DNA from: an uncultured Acidobacteriota bacterium
GTDB taxonomy: Bacteria > Acidobacteriota > Terriglobia > Terriglobales > Acidobacteriaceae
DNA length: 37,982 nucleotides
Direction: 5' to 3'
Assembly: GCA_903832295.1 (NCBI GenBank)
Contig: CAILAZ010000336.1
Location: forward strand, 1-37,982
Of the stretch, positions 31,855-37,982 are shown piece by piece (position 1 is the first letter of the stretch; the number at the start of each line of letters is the position of its first letter). Position numbers and translations under genes: made by a program. Under the pieces are notes generated by a model. That model ran no database searches. It had not been told where the DNA came from and worked only from the letters and a program-made list of their open reading frames with translations.

Positions 31855-33474
31855 ATGGAAAAGTCCATGCCGGCAAGAACCGTAATCACGATCGAAACTC
31901 CCCGGACCTTCCGCGCATGGTGGGCCCGACAGTATTGGCTGGCCGTCCTCCCCGCGCTCTCCATCCTCCTCGCGCGATACTTCTATCCGGACTTCCTTGA
32001 AGACGAAGCCGGAAAGCTCATCGCCGTTCACCGCCTCTTCGATCCCACCTTCCTCTCCCATGATTGGCTTCCGGCCATTCACTGCGAAGGTGTATTTCAC
32101 TTCACCTTTACCGCCCTGATCGCTCCCCTCTGGCTCATCTTCAAAGACGCGCTCCTCGTCGCCCTCACCGGGCGCATTCTCATCTGGGCGCTGCTCCTCG
32201 TCTCGATCCTTCGCCTCGCGCGCACCATCGGAATCCCGCGCTACTCCCTCACAATTGGTCTCGCCCTCTGGCTCTTCCGCTTTCAGTCCCTCGGCGCAGG
32301 CGAGTGGATCTTCGGGGGCATTCAGAGCAAGTGCGTCGCCTACGCCCTGCTCCTGCTCGCCCTCGACGCCGCTCTGCAAGACAAAACCCTCTCCTCTGCA
32401 TTCCTCTGCGGATTCGCCATCTGGGTCCACGTCCTCGTCGGCGGCTGGGGAGCCATGGCACTCGGCGGGGCTATGCTCCTCTCTCCCCGAATCCTGGGCT
32501 GGCGCAAGCCTCTCGCCTTCTCGGCCATCGTCACCCTCTTCCTCGCTCCGGTCGCGGGACTCTTCCTCCGCAACCCCGCCCACCCCGCCTCTGCCGTCGA
32601 GTCGCTCGCGGCTGATCGCATCATCGTTCTCTTTCGCTACCCTCACCACCTCGATCCGTTCTTCTTCCACGCGCGCACGGAAATCGTCCTCCTCATCATC
32701 CTCGCCGCCCTCGCCACCTTTGCATTTCACCAGCTCAACTCGCAATTCCAGGCGTCGCTCCTCACCAGCTTCCTCGCCATCCTGCTCCTCCAGTTCGTCG
32801 CCGGACTCATCGCCCGTCAGTTCGAACTCTTCTGGTTTCTCAAGAGCGGTCCTTTCCGCGTCGCAGATGTTCTCGTCGGCCTGCTCGCCTTCCTCTCCAT
32901 CCCCGCTCTCATCGCCAGGCTCTGGCACCGCATTCCCGCCACCCGCGTCCCCGCCCGCATGCGTCCTATATGGTTTGCGGCATTTTGTTTCGCCTTCAGC
33001 CCACTCCTCTTCGTCGCTTCCGCTCCGGTCGTGCTCCGCGATCTCGCCACCTTCACCCAATCGTGGTCCCATCTCCTCCGCCATCAACCCACGGACTGGC
33101 AACAGGCTACCCGATGGATTCTTCGCAATACTCCGCCCTCGGCAGTCATCCTCGCGCCTCCATGGAAGGGAGCATTCTGGGTCGAGGCCGGTCGCGCCCA
33201 GGTCGTCAACTACGAACCGGCCCCTCACGATGCCGAATTCCTGCTCTGGCATCGCCGCCTCTCAGCCCTCAACGGAGGCCCCTTCCACTTTGTCGGACAG
33301 AAAGTGATCGAGGAACTCCAGGAAAACTATCCCCAGCTCACTCCAGGCACTATCCAAAAGGTAATAAACGACTTTGGGGCTGATTACTTTCTCGCCACCC
33401 GTCAATATCCCGAGTTCCAGAGCCGCCTGGTGTATCGGAACAACATCTACTTCCTGTACAAATTTGCGGAATGA
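31855..33474 (+). CDS. Polytopic membrane protein, possibly an envelope-glycan enzyme
   Basis: This 539-aa protein has about ten hydrophobic helices, for example YWLAVLPALSILLARYFYP, GRILIWALLLVSILRLA, PLAFSAIVTLFLAPVAGLFL and EIVLLIILAALATFAF. A C-terminal soluble ~140-residue domain follows, with NTPPSAVILAPPWKGAFWVEAGRAQ. An acidic pair early in the chain (YPDFLEDEAGK) sits where GT-C glycosyltransferases carry their catalytic Asp, so it resembles DUF6798 or GT-C-like proteins. That reading is tentative. The start is ATG 31855, or ATG 31867 with GGAAAAG close by. It lies between the fibre gene and the priming transferase, so a glycan-related job fits. The large antisense open frame on the other strand is not considered coding. 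Confidence 0.75.
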   Translation: MEKSMPARTVITIETPRTFRAWWARQYWLAVLPALSILLARYFYPDFLEDEAGKLIAVHRLFDPTFLSHDWLPAIHCEGVFHFTFTALIAPLWLIFKDALLVALTGRILIWALLLVSILRLARTIGIPRYSLTIGLALWLFRFQSLGAGEWIFGGIQSKCVAYALLLLALDAALQDKTLSSAFLCGFAIWVHVLVGGWGAMALGGAMLLSPRILGWRKPLAFSAIVTLFLAPVAGLFLRNPAHPASAVESLAADRIIVLFRYPHHLDPFFFHARTEIVLLIILAALATFAFHQLNSQFQASLLTSFLAILLLQFVAGLIARQFELFWFLKSGPFRVADVLVGLLAFLSIPALIARLWHRIPATRVPARMRPIWFAAFCFAFSPLLFVASAPVVLRDLATFTQSWSHLLRHQPTDWQQATRWILRNTPPSAVILAPPWKGAFWVEAGRAQVVNYEPAPHDAEFLLWHRRLSALNGGPFHFVGQKVIEELQENYPQLTPGTIQKVINDFGADYFLATRQYPEFQSRLVYRNNIYFLYKFAE

Positions 33475-34147
33475 ACCATTGCTGCCAGAAGCAATCGTTG
33501 TATAGATCCAAATGCCAGCAACTATCTGACAATCGTTGACTGGCATGATATTGGCTTACATCCAAAGTCAAGATTGACGAACCAGTCAACCAAAAACCGC
33601 TCCGTCGATGACTGGAAATGCAGTAACATCGGAAGTCGCTGAACCATTGCCTCCCTGTGGACCCTCCCCCCTTCCAACCATTAACCGGACTGCCAATCGT
33701 CTCTCGCCCTGCAACCTGCCTCCCAAAGCGCTCCGCAACTCAATGCGCGAGTTGATTTCATCTCTCCGGAACGATTCCCTCGCGTTCCCCGCGCCCTGAA
33801 CGCCAGCACGTTCCGCATCGCCCGCAAGGACTCTTCCGCGCGCTTCAATTTCCTTCCGCCCCAATCGAATCTTCCCCGCGCTACTCGACTTCCCCGCGTC
33901 GCCTCCTTCTTGCCAAACCCGCATAAACAGGCATGAAAGTGGCGATCATCTTCTTTTTTAAAGAAAGTTCGATAAGACGTTTGTGCTACACTGCTCGCAT
34001 AAAAATTGCTTTTCACTCTTCAGCGAATTCACGCATTTTTATTTTGCTGGGAGCTCAGATTTATTCGCAATGTTAGGACGAAACGTACATCCAACAATGT
34101 GAGCTGCTCTTTTTTCTTCGGCACGAGCGGCTTCAACCATTAGCCGG
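33475..34147. other. Long intergenic leader upstream of the polysaccharide priming gene
   Basis: No family-like gene was found in these 673 bases. The first half contains a strong hairpin (33512-33546), two direct copies of CAATCGTTG (33492-33500, 33530-33538) and a small dyad TTGAC/GTCAA (33574-33589). The second half, from ~33940, is markedly AT-richer, with TTCTTT-TTT-AAAGAA (33951-33965) and a dyad TAAAAAT/ATTTTTA (34000-34006, 34035-34041). A TACACT near 33987 could be a -10 element, but no matching -35 was found. The layout fits a promoter and a structured 5'-UTR. Confidence 0.5.
33512..33546. other. Strong stem-loop downstream of the membrane-protein gene
   Basis: ATGCCAGCAAC pairs with GTTG-A-CTGGCAT: 11 base pairs with a single bulged A and a 12-base loop, starting 38 bases after the stop at 33474. 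No T-run follows on the + strand, so it is not a standard terminator. It could be a processed 3' end, an sRNA part or a protein-binding site. Confidence 0.5.
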
Positions 34148-34264
34148 ATGTGCGATTCATGCGAACAGTCTCAAGCGCTCCATCAGGGATGTCCCGCGTG
34201 CGGCAACTGCAACCAGTCTCTGTGCGCGCGCGACACGAAGGTGAACAATGATTCGGCGGCTTAG
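34148..34264 (+). CDS. Candidate 38-codon Cys-rich small ORF overlapping the priming transferase
   Basis: This reads MCDSCEQSQALHQGC then PACGNCNQSLC and ends DSAA: 38 residues with six Cys at positions 2, 5, 15, 18, 21 and 26, forming CxxC...CxxCxxC, a spacing like small zinc or metal-binding knuckles. Its TAG is 17 bases inside the following sugar-transferase gene, so it could couple to or control translation of that gene. The frame is closed by TGA at about 34103. The ribosome site is weak (AGCCGG). It could be a leader peptide, a real mini-protein, or chance; the Cys pattern is the only positive evidence. Confidence 0.4.
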   Translation: MCDSCEQSQALHQGCPACGNCNQSLCARDTKVNNDSAA

Positions 34265-35624
34265 TTTGTACGAGTTTTTTTTTCAGCTCTGCTGTTTTCT
34301 GTTGCCGGGACTTGCCTTCCTGATCGGTGCTACCGCGCTGCGCGTACTCGCCTTGATCTCTCCTCCCGGGCACGGATACCTCTACGTGTGCGGAGTGCTC
34401 ACGCTGGCGTGGATCGCCTGTTCCGTGCACTTCCGCGTTACCAGCGTTGAGGCTCTCTTCCTCAAGACGGATGGCGTGTTGAGTTGTCTCAAGGCCCTGG
34501 CGTGGTCTTATATGTTCGGCTTCAGCGCTTTGTTCTTCTACCGCGGAGCCACCTACTCCCGTCTCCTGCTGTGCGCCAGCGCCCTTATCCTTCTCAGCGA
34601 AGTTCTCGTTCTGCGCTGGCTCTTCCGCGTCCTCGTGCGCCGCGCAGGAGTTCAGCGTGACCGACTGCGTATCATCATCGTGGGCGCCGATGAATTCGCC
34701 CAGCGAACATCCGAGAGGCTGAAGGCCAGTGCCGTGGCCCCCTGCAAGACCGTCGCCTTTGTCCGCGTGCCCGGACAGCAGGTAACCGTGACGGAAGACG
34801 CTCCCGTTCTCGAACTCGACCACCTGGTGCGCCACAACCTGAAGCACTTTGCCGATGACATGGTGATTGCCGTATCGCCGGAGATTCTCCCTGTCATCTC
34901 CGCACTGGTGAACCAGTTGAAGGAACTGGCCATCCCCATTCGCCTCATCCTTGATTTCGGTATGGACCTCAAACTCCGCGATCGCCTCTTCCTGATCGGC
35001 GGAACCCACATGCTCGACGTGCAGCTCGCGCCTTCGGAGACGATTCGCTACATCGTCCTGAAGCGCTGCTTTGATGTGGCCTTCTCCATCCTCGCAATTA
35101 TTCTCACCGGCATCCCCATGCTGCTGATCGCGCTCGCCGTCAAGCTGAGTTCTCCGGGGCCAGTGTTCTTTGTGCAGAAGCGCGTGGGCATCAACGGACA
35201 GGTCTTCGACATGCTGAAGTTCCGCAGCATGAGTGTGGCTCCGCCCGAGGAGACCGACACGGTCTGGACATCAGGCGGGAGCCGCTGCACGCTGTTCGGT
35301 GCCTTCCTGCGCAAGAGCAGTCTTGACGAGCTGCCGCAGTTCTTCAATGTTCTCCGTGGCGACATGAGCGTGGTTGGCCCGCGCCCCGAACGTCCCCACT
35401 TCGTCGAGAAGTTCAACGACGAGATCGACGCCTACAACACGCGTCATCATCTCAAGTCAGGCATCACCGGATGGGCGCAGGTTAATGGGCTGCGCGGCGA
35501 TACCGACATCAGCAAGCGCGTGGAACTGGACCTCTACTACATTCAGCACTGGAGCCTCACGTTCGATTTCCGGATTATTCTCATGACGGTAATTTCCGGA
35601 TTCTTTACGCAGAATGCCTACTGA
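34248..35624 (+). CDS. Polyprenyl-phosphate sugar-1-phosphate transferase (exopolysaccharide priming)
   Basis: This 458-aa inner-membrane enzyme (WcaJ/WbaP type) transfers a sugar phosphate from a UDP-sugar to undecaprenyl phosphate, the first step of repeat-unit assembly. Four N-terminal helices and a central Rossmann-like domain (RLRIIIVGADEFAQRTSERL) precede the catalytic bacterial sugar transferase domain: KRCFDVAFSI, SSPGPVFFVQKRVG, FDMLKFRSM, SLDELPQFFNVLRGDMSVVG followed by PRPERP, and GITGWAQVNGLRGDTD. All catalytic landmarks, including the Asp-Glu pair in LDELPQ, are present. ATG 34248 has GAAGGTG about 4 bases upstream and overlaps the Cys-rich small ORF. The sugar is unknown (glucose or galactose is common). 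Confidence 0.94.
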   Translation: MIRRLSLYEFFFQLCCFLLPGLAFLIGATALRVLALISPPGHGYLYVCGVLTLAWIACSVHFRVTSVEALFLKTDGVLSCLKALAWSYMFGFSALFFYRGATYSRLLLCASALILLSEVLVLRWLFRVLVRRAGVQRDRLRIIIVGADEFAQRTSERLKASAVAPCKTVAFVRVPGQQVTVTEDAPVLELDHLVRHNLKHFADDMVIAVSPEILPVISALVNQLKELAIPIRLILDFGMDLKLRDRLFLIGGTHMLDVQLAPSETIRYIVLKRCFDVAFSILAIILTGIPMLLIALAVKLSSPGPVFFVQKRVGINGQVFDMLKFRSMSVAPPEETDTVWTSGGSRCTLFGAFLRKSSLDELPQFFNVLRGDMSVVGPRPERPHFVEKFNDEIDAYNTRHHLKSGITGWAQVNGLRGDTDISKRVELDLYYIQHWSLTFDFRIILMTVISGFFTQNAY

Positions 35625-35700
35625 TCCATAGCTCCTTCCACGCGCAGCAGGAGATATACTCAGACCGTATCGATGTCAGCTCAATGCGGGGGATGCTGGG

Positions 35701-37982
35701 TTGCGAAACTGGCTGGTGGGCTTGTTGCTGATCGGGTTGAGCTGTTCTCTGTGCGCGCAGGCACCGCCTCCCGCACCCGTTCCATGGAAAACCCCTGACG
35801 CCGGGCGCACACAGTCCGAGGATCGCGGGGTCCGTCTGCGCGCCCTCCCCAGGAACATCTTGCAGGATCAGGAAGCGCTGTTCACGTCGCCGCTCCGGAT
35901 GCGCGAGAGGCAGTGGAAGCTGGCGCTGCCCCTCGGTGTTTTCGCCGCGGGCCTTATCGCCTCTGACACAGCGGTGGAAGGCCATGTGAGCAAGACTCCG
36001 TCCACCGTGTCTCATGCCTCCACGTTCTCCAACGCCGGCCTCGGAGTATTTGCAGGCGTGGGAGGCAGCATGTATCTCTGGGGCAGTCTGGCAAAGAATG
36101 AGCGCATGCGCGAGACTGGCTTCCTCAGCGGCGAAGCCGCGATCAACACCTATCTCGACACGACCCTGATCAAGTTCATCGCGGGCCGGGACCGGCCATT
36201 CACCCGCAACGGACGCGGAGACTTCTTCAACGGCGGCAGTTCCTTTCCTTCGCAGCACGCGGCGTTGAGCTGGGCCGTGGCCAGCGTCATCGCTCACGAG
36301 TATCCCGGACCGGCGACCAGGCTGCTGAGCTACGGCCTGGCCGGAGCGGTCAGTGCGGCACGCGTCGAGGGCCACAAACATTTCCTCGGCGACGCAGTAA
36401 TCGGCAGCGCAATCGGCTGGTACATCGGGCGGCAGGTGTATCGCGCTCGCTCGCAAGACGCCGAGATCGACATCCACAAGTGGGGAACCTTTGAGCGCGA
36501 CGAACATAGCGCCGAGGATCGCGCCACCAGCCAGATGGGATCAAGCTATGTTCCGCTGGATAGCTGGATGTATGGTGTCTTCGATCGGCTGGAGGCGATG
36601 GGTTTTGTGCGGACCGGTTCCTCGGTGGTGCGTCCGTGGACAAGGCTTGAGTGTGCTCGACTGTTAGCCGAAGCTCATGAGAACGATGATGCCGAGGACG
36701 CCATCGCCGCTCCTCTCCTGCTGGCGCTCGATGTGGAGTTGGCTCGCGAATCGAAGTTGATGGACGGGGGGCGAAATGCAGCCGCGCAAGTGGATGCACT
36801 CTATGCGCGTTTTACCGGAATCTCCGGAACCCCGCTGCGCGACTCCTACCACTTTGCGCAGACCCTGGCCGATGACAATGGACGTCCCTACGGACAGGGC
36901 GCGAACGGCATCGCGGGAGTTGAGGCGCACTCCCAGGCTGGACCATTCGCCTTCTACCTGAGCGGCGAGTACCAGTATGCTTCGGCAATTCCAGCCTACA
37001 GCGCAAATGTGCAGCAGGCTGTTGCGGCAGCCGACGGATTGCCTTACGGGTGGAACCTGCGAGCCGGAACCACCAGCCGCTTCCGACCCGTCGAAGCCTA
37101 TGCAGCGCTGAATATCTCGGACTGGCAGTTAAGTTTCGGCCAGCAGACGCTGTGGTGGGGGCCGGACCGGAGCACGTCGCTGATCCTGTCCAACAACGCA
37201 CAGGCCATGCCCATGCTGCGGCTGGCGCGGGCCAAGCCACTGCGGATGCCCGGTTTCCTTGCGCCGCTCGGCCCGGTGCACGGTGACTTTTTCCTCGCAC
37301 GGGAGGGCGGCATTCACTACGTGAGGCTGGGAAGCAACTTCGCTCTGCATGGCGATGCCGCCCACGCGCTGGATCCGCCTCCCTATGTGTGGGGCGTGAC
37401 GTTCTCCTTCAAGCCAACGCAGTACTTCGAACTGGGCTTCGGACATACTACGATTTTCGCGGGATACGGAAGGCCCCTGAATCTGAAGACGTTCCTGCAC
37501 TCGTTTTCCATTCTCGGAAACGGGCAGGCAGTGGAACCGGGAAAACGCACAACGGAGTTCAACTTTGCCTACCACGTTCCGGGTCTGCGCAACTGGCTTG
37601 TGCTCTACAGCGAGGGCTTTGCGTATGACAATCCCGTGGAGGGACGGTTCTTTGAGCGTTACGCGATGGACCCTGGAGTCTATCTGCCGCAGCTTCCGGG
37701 CTTGCGTAAAATGGACCTTCGCGTGGAGGGCGTGAACACCACCGTCTCCCCCAATGGCCCCACCTATTACTACTCCAACGCGCACTACGCCCAGGGATAT
37801 ACGCAATACGGGCAGATCTTTGGCGGCTGGATAGGACGCTATGGAAGCGGCGCGAAAGCGACGGCGACCTACTGGTTCACTGCGCGCAACAAGGCCTCGG
37901 TTGATTATCGAAAAATCGCGGTGGACCACTCGCTGCTCAGAGGCGGAAGCCTGGAGAATCTCTCCGGCAGCGTGACGTGGAC
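35701..37982 (+). CDS. PAP2 phosphatase fused to Wzi-like capsule-attachment protein, 3'-truncated
   Basis: The reading frame stays open to the window end; 760 residues are visible. A probable TTG start at 35701 (GGGGGA 8 bases upstream) gives a signal peptide LRNWLVGLLLIGLSCSLCAQ. Residues ~80-240 are a PAP2 acid-phosphatase domain with a complete active site: KFIAGRDRP (Lys158-Pro166), FPSQH (His186) and ARVEGHKHFLGD (Arg221, His227, Asp231). From ~310 on, the protein is beta-rich and resembles the outer-membrane lectin/attachment protein Wzi, with the signature LWWGPDRS (~484-491) and repeated strand-turn motifs. The PAP2 part could recycle undecaprenyl pyrophosphate; the Wzi part would bind polymer at the outer membrane. 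It lies 76 bp after the priming transferase. The C-terminus is not in the window. Confidence 0.9.
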   Translation, partial: MRNWLVGLLLIGLSCSLCAQAPPPAPVPWKTPDAGRTQSEDRGVRLRALPRNILQDQEALFTSPLRMRERQWKLALPLGVFAAGLIASDTAVEGHVSKTPSTVSHASTFSNAGLGVFAGVGGSMYLWGSLAKNERMRETGFLSGEAAINTYLDTTLIKFIAGRDRPFTRNGRGDFFNGGSSFPSQHAALSWAVASVIAHEYPGPATRLLSYGLAGAVSAARVEGHKHFLGDAVIGSAIGWYIGRQVYRARSQDAEIDIHKWGTFERDEHSAEDRATSQMGSSYVPLDSWMYGVFDRLEAMGFVRTGSSVVRPWTRLECARLLAEAHENDDAEDAIAAPLLLALDVELARESKLMDGGRNAAAQVDALYARFTGISGTPLRDSYHFAQTLADDNGRPYGQGANGIAGVEAHSQAGPFAFYLSGEYQYASAIPAYSANVQQAVAAADGLPYGWNLRAGTTSRFRPVEAYAALNISDWQLSFGQQTLWWGPDRSTSLILSNNAQAMPMLRLARAKPLRMPGFLAPLGPVHGDFFLAREGGIHYVRLGSNFALHGDAAHALDPPPYVWGVTFSFKPTQYFELGFGHTTIFAGYGRPLNLKTFLHSFSILGNGQAVEPGKRTTEFNFAYHVPGLRNWLVLYSEGFAYDNPVEGRFFERYAMDPGVYLPQLPGLRKMDLRVEGVNTTVSPNGPTYYYSNAHYAQGYTQYGQIFGGWIGRYGSGAKATATYWFTARNKASVDYRKIAVDHSLLRGGSLENLSGSVTW

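Noticed and set aside
31801-33252. 483-codon acidic open frame on the - strand
   Set aside because: Antisense to the membrane-protein gene, whose helices and frame are clearly better; the Glu/Gly/Arg-rich product looks like a reverse-strand artefact.
33608-33799. 63-codon open frame in the long leader
   Set aside because: Pro/Ser/Arg-rich, no ribosome site, no domain; not distinguishable from chance.

Overview
The window is high-GC (roughly 60-65 % by eye) DNA that reads like a chromosome of an acidobacterium, probably class Terriglobia (Granulicella/Edaphobacter/Terriglobus type). That assignment is inference. It rests on the base composition, the kumamolisin-type S53 protease with Ig-like repeats, paired signal peptidases beside rnc, and many small secreted Ala/Pro/Lys-rich proteins. 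I saw no tRNA, rRNA, CRISPR array, transposase or phage integrase.

Positions 1-8515 are mostly housekeeping. The 3' part of mutM and a ROK sugar kinase lie on the + strand. They converge, across a bidirectional hairpin terminator, on a compact minus-strand series that is transcribed trpS > scpA > scpB > rluB-type pseudouridine synthase > hisC. Two members are strongly elaborated: ScpB carries about 200 acidic residues inserted in its first winged helix, and the pseudouridine synthase has a basic, repetitive tail of about 380 residues.

Positions 8516-20340 are another largely minus-strand stretch. Transcribed from high to low coordinates, it holds two small secreted or membrane proteins, an ECF sigma factor overlapping its zinc-finger anti-sigma factor (which has a TonB-C-like periplasmic end), two secreted TPR proteins, rnc, two signal peptidase I genes, an AsmA-like protein and a 195-aa exported protein. 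Several genes overlap or abut by a few bases. The first of the two TPR proteins appears to start at CTG. A lower-GC membrane-protein gene (8796-9401) sits between this group and trpS and looks acquired.

Positions 20468-37982 are an envelope and surface-polysaccharide region. A secreted S53 protease is followed by a secreted fibre-like protein. A close paralogue of that fibre, with its leader and terminator, lies 4.7 kb away in inverted orientation. The two copies bracket a flippase, a GT4 glycosyltransferase and a polysaccharide pyruvyl transferase. Next come a polytopic membrane protein, a long AT-richer leader holding a 38-codon Cys-rich small ORF, a polyprenyl-phosphate sugar transferase that would start repeat-unit assembly, and a PAP2 phosphatase-Wzi fusion cut by the window end. 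Together these genes suggest synthesis, pyruvylation, export and surface attachment of an exopolysaccharide or capsule, next to secreted surface proteins. The polymerase and export channel are not in the window.
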